The translations under genes and the position numbers were made by a program. Shown here piece by piece: positions 1 to 5,695 of a stretch of 33,154 bases of DNA. The notes under the pieces are model-generated. The model had not been told where the DNA came from. It worked only from the letters and a program-made list of their open reading frames with translations, and ran no database searches. Positions within the stretch are counted from its first letter, which is position 1, and the number at the start of each line of letters is the position of its first letter. Origin of the DNA: a virus; the IMG/VR virus record IMGVR_UViG_3300020200_000102, positions 1-33,154 of that record. One strand, 5' to 3'.

Positions 1-22
1 GAAATACCGGAAATAATATATC

Positions 23-127
23 ATGAAATTAAATGATAAACAAAAAGACAATCTTTGGGTTTTAGTGATCACACTTGTTACGATTGAGTTTTTTATTGGC
101 ATGTTGGTATTATCTTATCTTTTATAA
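23..127 (+). CDS. small single-pass membrane peptide (34 aa)
   Basis: A 34-residue ORF begins at ATG 23 and ends at TAA 125-127. A short polar N-terminus (residues 1-11, with K, D and N) is followed by one hydrophobic stretch covering roughly residues 12-34, so the product would be a single-span membrane peptide. No family is recognisable. Tiny membrane peptides of this kind are common among accessory genes of large phages, and a second one lies at 489. Only the open frame and the hydrophobic pattern support it. Confidence 0.4.
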   Translation: MKLNDKQKDNLWVLVITLVTIEFFIGMLVLSYLL

Positions 128-254
128 GTAAATAATCGAGCCGCATGGGGGTTGGGGGTTTTCGAAGAGGGCTAAAAGCCTTGTAAATACAAATATACCA
201 TGGCTAGTTAGATAGTTGACTATAAATAACTATAATAAAAAATAAACAAAAAGT

Positions 255-398
255 ATGAAAACAATGTACAATTATGATGAATTCAGCAAATTGGAAAATT
301 TATTGTTACAAAAGAGTAAAGAAAATTGGATACAAGGGAAAAGAGATAATCAATTTAATGTTTCAGATAAAAGAAGAAAAATTAATTGGAATAATTGA
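255..398 (+). CDS. possible 47-aa hypothetical protein overlapping the next ORF
   Basis: ATG 255 follows an A-rich leader (aaacaaaaagt) like those of well-supported genes in this window. It opens a 47-codon polar, charged frame that starts MKTMYNYDEF and ends at TGA 396-398. It overlaps a 68-aa frame starting at 274, and at most one of the two is likely to be the main product. The start context favours this frame, while length favours the other. No family is recognised. A single indel could also have split one longer gene here. Confidence 0.3.
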   Translation: MKTMYNYDEFSKLENLLLQKSKENWIQGKRDNQFNVSDKRRKINWNN

Positions 399-480
399 TA
401 GACACAATGGACTACTATATAAGCTAGTAAATAGAGAATATAATTTCTTTCAGATGTATTTTATGTCAAAAAATAAATAA
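274..480 (+). CDS. hypothetical protein (68 aa), alternative frame
   Basis: This 68-aa, lysine- and tyrosine-rich frame overlaps the 47-aa frame that starts at 255. Its C-terminal half (GIIDRHNGLLYKLVNREY) reads like a folded protein, whereas its N-terminal third is unremarkable. The two frames may be halves of one gene broken by an indel. No homologous family is recognised. Confidence 0.35.
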   Translation: MMNSANWKIYCYKRVKKIGYKGKEIINLMFQIKEEKLIGIIDRHNGLLYKLVNREYNFFQMYFMSKNK

Positions 481-488
481 AACCACAA

Positions 489-584
489 ATGGAATTACTA
501 TTATTACTAACTTTGTGGGTAGGCATATCTTCTGTTATACTATTCTTGATTCTATACACATGGGATAAAATTAAAAACAAATAG
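489..584 (+). CDS. small single-pass membrane peptide (31 aa)
   Basis: ATG 489 opens a 31-codon frame ending at TAG 582-584. Residues 2-23 are almost entirely hydrophobic, with runs of L, I and V, and are followed by the basic tail WDKIKNK. This is a classical N-out or N-in single-span arrangement with the positive tail likely cytoplasmic. No family is recognised. It sits between a hypothetical gene and the operon that begins at 607. Confidence 0.4.
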   Translation: MELLLLLTLWVGISSVILFLILYTWDKIKNK

Positions 585-586
585 GG

Positions 587-602
587 AATATTTATTCTAA
601 AA
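587..602 (+). promoter_or_regulatory. AT-rich box AATATTTATTCTAAAA just before a start codon
   Basis: The 16-mer AATATTTATTCTAAAA lies 4 nt upstream of the ATG at 607. The identical 16-mer occurs on the minus strand at 25465-25450, 3 nt upstream of another ATG. Shorter ATATTTAT boxes precede the starts at 8705, 21606 (-) and 29894. It could be a late-promoter -10 element or a translation-initiation context. In AT-rich DNA a single copy is weak evidence, so the identity and placement carry the case. Confidence 0.35.
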
Positions 603-606
603 CAAG

Positions 607-882
607 ATGAAACAGCTAATAGAACAGATACGGCTTAAGAAGACAGCAGGCCTTTTAAAAGAGAATCAAGACAGAGCTTACTCAGAAGCCCAATGGCACA
701 TGGACAAGTTCATGGACGACAACGCATCATTTGACGAGTACTATAGCTTGGTACAGGCCAAAGACGTTGAAGGTATGGTAGAATTCTTAGAGAATAATGT
801 GGCATCAGAAGAGATGATGTTAAGTTATTTTCCAGAAGGAGGCACCATAGAAGGATTTGCCCAGCACCTAATCAATAACTAA
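607..882 (+). CDS. small acidic protein with candidate capsid-targeting N-terminus (91 aa)
   Basis: No family is recognised. The N-terminus is basic and amphipathic (MKQLIEQIRLKK) and leads to AGLLKE at residues 14-19, an [L/I]-x-E site like those cleaved by T4-type prohead proteases. The remainder is helical and acidic, with aromatic residues and clusters such as FDEYY. The stop codon overlaps the next start (TAATGATG), so it is translationally coupled to the metallopeptidase-like gene. The shared N-terminal style and the operon suggest it belongs to the candidate packaged-protein set, which is inference. Confidence 0.65.
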   Translation: MKQLIEQIRLKKTAGLLKENQDRAYSEAQWHMDKFMDDNASFDEYYSLVQAKDVEGMVEFLENNVASEEMMLSYFPEGGTIEGFAQHLINN

Positions 883-1652
883 TGATGAAGTTAGTAGACT
901 TACTAAGAGAGGCGAATATAATAAAAGTTCCAGAGGAGGTATTGTCTAAACTCCCAGGAATTTATAAGGACTTAGACACTAATTTTGAGGAGTATTTAAA
1001 ACAAGCTCCTAAGAGTTATTTAAAACCATTAATTCCTAGTAAATTTGATAAAGTATTTAAGTTTAAAGACTTGGCAGGAAAAGACCTTGAGGTATCTGTT
1101 GGTTTATATAACGATGAAGATGACAGTGGAGGAGGAAGGATGGACACAGTCAACGATATTATGTTGATCAACCTAGCTTTTCTTGGTGATGAGGATGCTT
1201 TTTTGGAACTAGGAGAGCATGAATTAGTACATGCTATGGACCCTAAGGTTAGAGACCAAAAGTTATTTGGTGTACAGTATGCTAAGAAAGGAGCGGATCC
1301 AAATAAGAACTTAGAAAAGTATACCAAGTCACCTTGGGAGTTTGATGCATTTACGGCTCCTTTACTAAATAAACTAAAGAAGGGCTTGGATAGATCAGGA
1401 AATAAGGAATTTTTCAAGACATCGATGATGAAGCTATTGTCTGCAATTCCTAAAAAGTCGGTTGAAGATATTATGCAAGATGATGAGTTGTTGAGAAACG
1501 CTTGGTTTTTTAGTACCAAAGAATGGACACAAGAGAATTGGCCAGATGTGTCTAGGTCTTTTTATACAGATATACAGAACATGAAAATGTGGGCAAGTAA
1601 ACCTACTTTATACAAAAGGTTTTTGCAAAGATATGCAACAGTAGTAAAGTAA
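882..1652 (+). CDS. HExxH zinc metallopeptidase-like protein (256 aa)
   Basis: The product carries HELVH at residues 113-117, preceded by a hydrophobic helix and followed by AMD (D120). This is the zincin active-site signature, in which two His bind zinc and the Glu is the general base. The third zinc ligand cannot be fixed by eye; D120 or an acidic residue further downstream are candidates. The N-terminus MMKLVDLLREA matches the MK-L-x-x-L-L-x-E pattern seen in several genes here, with a potential cut after LRE (residues 8-10). Start codons at 882 and 885 are both possible; 885 would give the more typical MKLVDLL. It overlaps the upstream stop and lies 4 nt before the next gene, so it is part of an operon. 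The substrate is unknown. It is not obviously related to the metallopeptidase domain at 31658 beyond the HELVH motif. Confidence 0.7.
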   Translation: MMKLVDLLREANIIKVPEEVLSKLPGIYKDLDTNFEEYLKQAPKSYLKPLIPSKFDKVFKFKDLAGKDLEVSVGLYNDEDDSGGGRMDTVNDIMLINLAFLGDEDAFLELGEHELVHAMDPKVRDQKLFGVQYAKKGADPNKNLEKYTKSPWEFDAFTAPLLNKLKKGLDRSGNKEFFKTSMMKLLSAIPKKSVEDIMQDDELLRNAWFFSTKEWTQENWPDVSRSFYTDIQNMKMWASKPTLYKRFLQRYATVVK

Positions 1653-1656
1653 AAGT

Positions 1657-2547
1657 ATGAAACTAATTGATCTACTAAAAGAGATTGGTGACGCTACGGC
1701 TAGACCGTATGAATGGCAAAATATCCGTGATGATAAAGACTCAATAGAGTATGAATTCAAAACAGATTCAGACTTACGCTACATACTAGAAATCATGCCT
1801 CAAGAGGATGAGGAATTACGCGACTCAGCAATTGTAGAATTTGGAATCACTACAGGAGAACACAACTACTTTAAAGACTTTGAAATCATTACAAATGAAG
1901 GAGAATTGTACAAAGTGATGTCGACTGTTGTCGCCATTTTGAAAGACTTTATCAAAAAACACAAAGAGATAAAACACCTAGTCTTCATAACAGAAAATAT
2001 TAGAACCAATCTATACATACATTATATCAAAAAGCAATTACCTAATGCTAAAATACATTCCAAGTCAAAAAAAGACCAAAATACAGTTATTATAGATTTA
2101 AAAGAAATAGGAGACGCTACAGCTAAACCGTATGAATGGGAGACTTGGTCAGGCTATGAAGATGATAAAGAGTATGGGTTTGAAACAGACTCAGGCTTGA
2201 ACTATAAGTTAGAGATAGCTTTTCAAGAAACAGATAGTGAGAAAGACTCAGCTGCTCTAAGCTTTGGAATTGTAGACAAAGAATCAGATTATTCTGTAGA
2301 CTATGAGGCAATACCTAGTAAAGGTGAACTTTATAAGGTCATGGCCACAGTTGTAGATATACTAAAGGACTTTATAAAGAATTACCCAGAGGTTAGATAC
2401 TTGTACTTTTCGACCAATAAGCAACAAGGAGATCAAAGCTCAAGACTAAAACTATATATGAAGTACATACAGTCACAGATACCGAATGCCAAGATATATA
2501 CAAAGGATATAGATGGTGAAGAAGCTACATATATTACTTTGAAGTAA
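1657..2547 (+). CDS. tandemly duplicated protein with two LKE-IGDATA sites (296 aa)
   Basis: The protein consists of two homologous halves of about 141-146 aa. Half 1 starts at IGDATARPYEW (residue 10) and half 2 at IGDATAKPYEW (residue 151). Each then has an acidic beta-rich part, GELYKVM followed by a hydrophobic helix with LKDFIK, and finally a segment ending in PNAKI (129-133 and 276-280). LKE immediately precedes both IGDATA motifs, at residues 7-9 and 148-150. The N-terminus MKLIDLLKE fits the capsid-targeting pattern, and IIDLKE before half 2 looks like the remnant of a second copy's start, so the gene probably arose by fusion of tandem duplicates. No enzymatic motif is visible. If a prohead protease cuts after LKE, two similar mature domains would result (inference). 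Confidence 0.75.
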   Translation: MKLIDLLKEIGDATARPYEWQNIRDDKDSIEYEFKTDSDLRYILEIMPQEDEELRDSAIVEFGITTGEHNYFKDFEIITNEGELYKVMSTVVAILKDFIKKHKEIKHLVFITENIRTNLYIHYIKKQLPNAKIHSKSKKDQNTVIIDLKEIGDATAKPYEWETWSGYEDDKEYGFETDSGLNYKLEIAFQETDSEKDSAALSFGIVDKESDYSVDYEAIPSKGELYKVMATVVDILKDFIKNYPEVRYLYFSTNKQQGDQSSRLKLYMKYIQSQIPNAKIYTKDIDGEEATYITLK

Positions 2548-2570
2548 AATCTGAGAAAGAAATAAAAGTT

Positions 2571-2795
2571 ATGAATATAGATAATCACCAGAATATAAAG
2601 GATATAAGAAAAAGCTGGAATCAAAGACTCAACTATCTAATAGAAAGAGAAGAGTACGAGATGTGTCAAACCACTAAGAACTTAATAGACAAGATAGACA
2701 CGTTTATAAAGATGAAAGAAACAGTAAAGGACCTAGAGTTCTATGAACAGATGGAAAGACAGGTGGTTATAAGCTTGCAAAATATAGTACCATAA
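2571..2795 (+). CDS. small helical protein, UVR-motif-like (74 aa)
   Basis: This 74-residue, highly charged all-helical protein starts at ATG 2571 after an A-rich leader (aaagaaataaaagtt). Residues 20-45 (RLNYLIEREEYEMCQ, then LIDKID) loosely resemble the paired-helix UVR/UvrB-C motif found in small scaffold proteins. That resemblance is weak and I do not assign a function. It is the last gene before a 413-nt gap. Confidence 0.55.
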   Translation: MNIDNHQNIKDIRKSWNQRLNYLIEREEYEMCQTTKNLIDKIDTFIKMKETVKDLEFYEQMERQVVISLQNIVP

Positions 2796-3089
2796 TTATA
2801 CTAATGGTATAAATGTAATATAAAATTTGACAAACACGGCAGTCAAAGCTAGTAGGTAGAAGCCTACGATCGTGCATATTTTAACTTTGAATAACGTTTA
2901 GGTACTGCAAAAATATGTGTATCTATAAATAAAGTGTTAGAAAGTGTCAGTTTGTGTCAATTTTCTAATGAAAGAGGGTATAAAATAAGCTCCAGATATA
3001 TTGCCGGCAACGCACAACTAGTTCATTTCCAATAAATTAGGAAAGGTATTTACGTATATAACCTATTAATTACCAAAGGCTTATAACTA
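2796..3089. other. intergenic region with a small hairpin
   Basis: No credible ORF is seen in this stretch. GTAGG (2852-2856) pairs with CCTAC (2863-2867) around a 6-nt loop, and CACG upstream can pair with CGTG at 2871-2874 as an outer stem, so a small structured RNA or a 3'-end structure is possible. No U-tract follows, so it is not a canonical terminator. The downstream end of the gap holds the operator and promoter elements listed separately. Confidence 0.3.
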
Positions 3090-3129
3090 ATTGATACTCA
3101 ATTGCTTACATAACTGATTGATTATCAAT
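3090..3129. promoter_or_regulatory. two palindromic operator-like sites
   Basis: Two inverted repeats of the form ATTGA-nnn-TCAAT lie at 3090-3102 (ATTGATACTCAAT) and 3117-3129 (ATTGATTATCAAT, a perfect palindrome about one central base). Their centres are 27 bp apart. They lie 40-100 bp upstream of the promoter motif of the gene at 3208. Three related palindromes occur at 5208-5269 in the same position relative to another copy of the promoter. A repressor or activator binding site is the simplest reading. Confidence 0.55.
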
Positions 3130-3149
3130 AAAGAATTTTAAAAATAGTT
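3110..3149 (+). repeat. 40-bp dispersed direct repeat, copy 1
   Basis: This 40-bp block matches 5250-5289 at 38 of 40 positions, and both copies are on the same strand. It includes one operator-like palindrome and an A/T-rich tail ending AAAAATAGTT. In both places the block starts exactly 59 bp upstream of the TCAAA element of the promoter motif, so the whole 82-bp upstream region keeps the same geometry although the 19 bp between block and promoter have diverged. Confidence 0.75.
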
Positions 3150-3168
3150 CACTCCAGATTTTTTTATG

Positions 3169-3191
3169 TCAAAAAATTGTTGTATATTTAC
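3169..3191 (+). promoter_or_regulatory. recurrent promoter motif (copy 1)
   Basis: TCAAA at 3169 is followed at fixed spacing by TTGTTGTATATTTAC, which ends at 3191. The same arrangement is seen at 4847, 5309, 6137 and, on the minus strand, 28098. The 3' part resembles the Bacteroidota -7 box TAnnTTTG. It ends 16 nt before the TTG start at 3208, implying a very short 5' leader. Confidence 0.65.
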
Positions 3192-3207
3192 TTATTAATA
3201 TTTAAAT

Positions 3208-3435
3208 TTGAGTATAAAATCAATTACAATAGCCGTAGATAAAGATGACCAGGAACTGGCAGTCTGGATTGCAACAGAAGAGGTAGACGGCATGGGGGAT
3301 CAAGAAGTGGCCGAACTTTTAGGATTGAATCCCGATATTGAGGTTGACCTCGGCTGGAGAAATGATGCGGTTACCAAGCGGGCGGCCCAGCTGCTCCAAC
3401 ACTGGCAGGAGCTGAAAGAGGAATCTATTAAATAA
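3208..3435 (+). CDS. hypothetical protein with higher GC than its neighbours (75 aa)
   Basis: A TTG start at 3208 gives MSIKSITIAVDKDDQEL as the beginning of a 75-aa acidic protein. TTG is chosen because it lies just downstream of the promoter motif and the next ATG would remove 28 residues of good protein-like sequence. Residues 25-50 (EVDGMGDQEVAELLGLNPDI) could form a short helix-turn-helix-like or lid region, but no family is recognised. Its G+C is roughly one half, visibly above the surrounding AT-rich DNA, and codons such as CTG, GCG and GGC suggest a different recent origin. Confidence 0.6.
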   Translation: MSIKSITIAVDKDDQELAVWIATEEVDGMGDQEVAELLGLNPDIEVDLGWRNDAVTKRAAQLLQHWQELKEESIK

Positions 3436-3576
3436 ATGAAGAACAAATATCTATTAAATTTATTTTCTATAGCAGCTGAACCTCAGCCAAGATCATTATT
3501 TCAACAGAAAAAGAAAAATCAGAAAAAGACTGTAGTTATTAACAAGACCAAAAAAAATTCTAATAAAAATAAATAA
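3436..3576 (+). CDS. small basic protein (46 aa)
   Basis: ATG 3436 directly follows the upstream stop TAA with no gap. The 46-codon frame is strongly basic, and its last 25 residues are mainly K, N and Q. The abrupt return to AT-rich composition contrasts with the preceding gene. It may be a nucleic-acid-binding peptide or merely a short coupled ORF. No family is recognised. Confidence 0.4.
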   Translation: MKNKYLLNLFSIAAEPQPRSLFQQKKKNQKKTVVINKTKKNSNKNK

Positions 3577-3586
3577 ATCTACTATT

Positions 3587-3895
3587 ATGCATCAAGAAAA
3601 TCCCATTTTGAATTTTGCAGCTTCTAAAATGAATAACAATGTTCGATTTAATGTGACGGTACAATACATTGACGTTTCAGGTTACAGCCACTCTATAGTA
3701 TGCAAGAGTCGTAAAGCCTTGAAGAACGCTAGTGAGTTTTTATCTATATTCAAGCACGAATCCAAGACTGTTAAACAGATCTTGCAAGAGTACCCGGTGA
3801 AGTTAGGTAAGTTTCCTAAGAAGTTCCACAATGATATCAAGAAAGATCTTGAGGCTAAAGGCCTGATCAGTGTGGCTAATTACTTGTTGATGTAA
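3587..3895 (+). CDS. hypothetical basic protein (102 aa)
   Basis: The product has an N-terminal beta-rich half (VRFNVTVQYIDVSGYSHSIV) and a lysine-rich helical C-terminal half ending KGLISVANYLLM. It starts at an ATG 11 nt after the preceding ORF's stop. No known family or motif is visible. Codon use matches the neighbouring phage genes, supporting it as real. Confidence 0.6.
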   Translation: MHQENPILNFAASKMNNNVRFNVTVQYIDVSGYSHSIVCKSRKALKNASEFLSIFKHESKTVKQILQEYPVKLGKFPKKFHNDIKKDLEAKGLISVANYLLM

Positions 3896-3932
3896 TTTTT
3901 AAAACAAATAGCAAAAAATAAAAAATAAAGTT

Positions 3933-4349
3933 ATGGGATTTTTCAGTTGGAGAACACAAGATACTGATAAGAGTATCGCTAATAATTATTCCACACGTAA
4001 GACGTTTGAAGTAGAAATGATGGATAACAAAGGCAATGTATGGACCGAAAATAATTATGATGGTTATGGTGTATTCGGTGGAAAGGATTATTATGAACTA
4101 CTTGCCGAAATGAACGGAGTGACTTCGGATTTAAAAGGTGAGGCCTATACCGATTGTATGAGAGGCAAAGGTATTGAAATTGCTTTTAATGGTAATAGCA
4201 GTGGTGACCATACTGATAATGTGTTATATCCTAATTTAGTTGAAATGGCTAAAGGTTGGAAGTATGACCCGATGGGACCTGAAGGGTGTGAGTATCAAGG
4301 GTTCTTTTATGATAAAGATGAAGATGAAAAAATAATAAACAGCATCTAA
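3933..4349 (+). CDS. conserved phage protein of the 'MGFFSW' type (138 aa)
   Basis: The product begins MGFFSWRTQDTDKSIAN and contains YGVFGGKDYYELLAEMNG. I recognise this combination from a widespread, functionally uncharacterised protein of large phages and some bacteria. The usual order of motifs (SW..TD.SI..N, then DYYELLAEMN) is intact and the length is typical. It has an A-rich start context (aaaaataaagtt). It is followed by the 'MGLDMY' gene, another accessory gene of the same kind. Function unknown. Confidence 0.7.
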   Translation: MGFFSWRTQDTDKSIANNYSTRKTFEVEMMDNKGNVWTENNYDGYGVFGGKDYYELLAEMNGVTSDLKGEAYTDCMRGKGIEIAFNGNSSGDHTDNVLYPNLVEMAKGWKYDPMGPEGCEYQGFFYDKDEDEKIINSI

Positions 4350-4393
4350 TATTACTTATAATTGTAGATAATAAAATAAAAAGTAAAATTAAT

Positions 4394-4768
4394 ATGGGAC
4401 TTGATATGTACGCAATAGCGGTAAAAGGTAAAGTGAATAGTGAAGTAGATTTTAACACTAACAATATAAAGTTTGAAAAAAATGTTCACTATTGGCGGAA
4501 ACACCCAAACCTACATGGTTGGATGAAAAAATTGTACTACAAAAAAGGTGGGAAAGATGATAGTTTCAATGGTAGTAATGTTGTATTGACTGAAAGTGAT
4601 TTGGATAGTTTGGAACAAGATATCATTAATGAGACTTTACCACATACTCACGGTTACTTTTTCGGAGAGTCACAAGGTAATGAAAAGGAAGATGATTTAG
4701 CTTTCATATCAAAAGCTAGAAAATTAATTAAAGAAGGTAAAATAATTTTTTATTCAAGTTCATGGTAA
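4394..4768 (+). CDS. conserved phage protein of the 'MGLDMY' type (124 aa)
   Basis: The product starts MGLDMYAIAVKGK and contains YWRKHPNLHGWMKKLY, the hallmark of a small protein family common in T4-like and other large phages. In some annotations it carries an unsupported 'phosphoglycerate kinase' name. A TLPHTHGYFFG segment follows at residues 80-91. The family has no established function that I know. It pairs with the 'MGFFSW' gene 44 nt upstream, suggesting co-transcription. Confidence 0.7.
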   Translation: MGLDMYAIAVKGKVNSEVDFNTNNIKFEKNVHYWRKHPNLHGWMKKLYYKKGGKDDSFNGSNVVLTESDLDSLEQDIINETLPHTHGYFFGESQGNEKEDDLAFISKARKLIKEGKIIFYSSSW

Positions 4769-4846
4769 ATCGACTCAGCCAAATTTAGTATACGTGATAG
4801 ATATATAGAAAAAAGTGAGCCACTTGAATTATAAACTATATCAAGA

Positions 4847-4869
4847 TCAAATAATAGTCTTATATTTAT
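4847..4869 (+). promoter_or_regulatory. recurrent promoter motif (copy 2)
   Basis: TCAAA at 4847 is followed at the shared spacing by TAGTCTTATATTTAT, ending at 4869, which is 36 nt before the ATG at 4906. It is the most diverged of the plus-strand copies (TCTTATATTTAT instead of TGTTGTATATTTAC) and has no palindromes upstream, so the HTH gene it precedes may be expressed without the operator control seen at 3169 and 5309. Confidence 0.5.
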
Positions 4870-4905
4870 ATTGTTAATAAAAACAAAAACAAAATTAAAG
4901 CAGTT

Positions 4906-5142
4906 ATGCAAAACAATCGTCCTAGCTCTTATGCTAAATTAAACTACACTCAAAAAGTTAGTCGCGTTAATCGCAAACTCCGCAATGGTGACATTACTAA
5001 AGTTGCCGACACCACTGGATTTTCTACTACACACGTTTCTGACGTTATCAGTGGTAAGTATTTCAATGAGCGTATTGTTAACGAAGCTTACGATACAACT
5101 CGTGGCCGTGTATCAAACGCCGTGAAACTTAACAGCTTCTAA
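4906..5142 (+). CDS. small HTH DNA-binding-like protein (78 aa)
   Basis: This basic 78-aa protein has residues 28-52 (GDITKVADTTGFSTTHVSDV, then ISGKY) arranged like a Cro/CI or XRE-type helix-turn-helix: an A-x-x-T-G turn followed by a recognition helix STTHVSDVISG. The ends are rich in N, R and S. It stands alone between its own promoter motif and a strong terminator at 5166, just upstream of three palindromic operator-like sites. It is the obvious candidate to bind those palindromes and the pair at 3090-3129. Binding is inference. A structural or nucleoid-binding role is also possible. Confidence 0.6.
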   Translation: MQNNRPSSYAKLNYTQKVSRVNRKLRNGDITKVADTTGFSTTHVSDVISGKYFNERIVNEAYDTTRGRVSNAVKLNSF

Positions 5143-5165
5143 GCTAGTTAGTGATCCTTTAATCT

Positions 5166-5200
5166 AAGGCCTGGGGTTTTTATCCTGGGCCTTTTCTTTC
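5166..5200 (+). terminator. rho-independent terminator after the HTH gene
   Basis: AAGGCCTGGG (5166-5175) pairs with CCTGGGCCTT (5184-5193) over 10 bp, including two G-T wobbles, around an 8-nt T-rich loop. TTCTTTC follows. It begins 23 nt after the HTH gene stop and isolates that gene from the operator and promoter region downstream. Confidence 0.85.
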
Positions 5201-5207
5201 ATAACTG

Positions 5208-5269
5208 ATTGGTTATCAATAGGCCTAAGTGGTTGATAATCAAGGCTATATAACTGATTGATTCTCAAT
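5208..5269. promoter_or_regulatory. three palindromic operator-like sites
   Basis: Palindromes related to ATTGATTATCAAT occur at 5208-5220 (ATTGGTTATCAAT), 5233-5243 (TTGATAATCAA) and 5257-5269 (ATTGATTCTCAAT). Their centres are 24-25 bp apart, about two to two and a half helical turns, so proteins bound to them could lie on a similar face of the DNA. They sit between the HTH-gene terminator and the promoter motif at 5309. Confidence 0.6.
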
Positions 5270-5289
5270 AGAGAATTTTAAAAATAGTT
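5250..5289 (+). repeat. 40-bp dispersed direct repeat, copy 2
   Basis: This is the second copy of the 40-bp block at 3110-3149, identical at 38 of 40 positions. It contains the third palindrome of the local cluster and ends 19 bp before the TCAAA of the promoter motif, exactly as in copy 1. The conservation of block and spacing, while the filler between them has changed, points to a functional regulatory unit rather than a random duplication. Confidence 0.75.
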
Positions 5290-5308
5290 AGCCAAAAGTT
5301 TTACCAAG

Positions 5309-5331
5309 TCAAATATTTGTTGTACATTTAC
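5309..5331 (+). promoter_or_regulatory. recurrent promoter motif (copy 3)
   Basis: TCAAA at 5309 is followed at the common spacing by TTGTTGTACATTTAC, ending at 5331. It differs from copy 1 by only a few bases. The next gene starts at ATG 5355, with AAAGG 8 nt upstream as a possible weak ribosome-binding site. Confidence 0.65.
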
Positions 5332-5354
5332 TATGTACCAAAAAAATAAAGGAT

Positions 5355-5579
5355 ATGACAATCACCGAAGTAGACCGGATGGACCTAAGACAATTAATAC
5401 CTGCTCTTCATAAGATGGGGCTAAGTCAGACAGCCTATTATTTACAAGGCTTTACAGGTGACAGTCTGTTCACTATAGACAACGTGTGGATCGATAAGGG
5501 TATGGTCGAGAGGCATATTGGCCCAGGCTCTATCATGAAACAGTTAGAGTGTGAGTGCTTGACGTGGGTGTCGTTCTAA
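5355..5579 (+). CDS. hypothetical protein, possibly frameshifted at its 3' end (74 aa)
   Basis: A short protein starting MTITEVDRMDLRQLIPAL, with an amphipathic first helix and a second part containing TIDNVWIDKGMVERHIGPG. No family is recognised. It ends at TAA 5577-5579 after LTWVSF. Directly across the stop, in the +1 frame, a further 33 codons of protein-like sequence run to 5679 without their own start codon, so the true product may be longer, about 107 aa, if frameshifting or an indel joins them. It is expressed from the operator-linked promoter at 5309. Confidence 0.55.
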   Translation: MTITEVDRMDLRQLIPALHKMGLSQTAYYLQGFTGDSLFTIDNVWIDKGMVERHIGPGSIMKQLECECLTWVSF

Positions 5580-5679
5580 AGATTTTATAAACAAAAAATC
5601 TAATGCGTGGTATCCGTCTTTAAGCCAGTACCAGATCTATAAGCTTAGAGAGTTAGGTGTATATGTAACAAATCAATAA
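5563..5679 (+). pseudogene. orphan reading frame without start codon, likely 3' part of the preceding gene
   Basis: From the TGA at 5560-5562 to the TAA at 5677-5679, this +1 frame is open and reads like real protein, for example KDFINKKSNAWYPSLSQYQ and YKLRELGVYVTNQ. It lacks any ATG, GTG or TTG. It overlaps the end of the 74-aa gene at 5355-5579. Explanations are a 1-nt indel (natural or sequencing) in the upstream gene, a programmed +1 frameshift at TTC-TAA-A, or decay of a former gene. Confidence 0.4.
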
Positions 5680-5695
5680 AGAAAAACTCATTCAC

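Noticed and set aside
221-228. TATAAATA, identical to the T4 late promoter, also at 2924-2931
   Set aside because: An 8-mer of only A and T is expected several times by chance in 33 kb of AT-rich DNA, and these copies do not precede the structural genes.
128-254. A hairpin (GGCTAAAAGCC, around 170-180) as a terminator
   Set aside because: The stem is short, the loop only 3-4 nt, and no T-tract follows. Nothing else is seen in this gap.
1016-1519. A 167-codon minus-strand open frame inside the metallopeptidase-like gene
   Set aside because: Its translation is Ser/Leu/Phe-rich shadow sequence, it has no start context, and the plus-strand frame has a clear HELVH motif and operon position.
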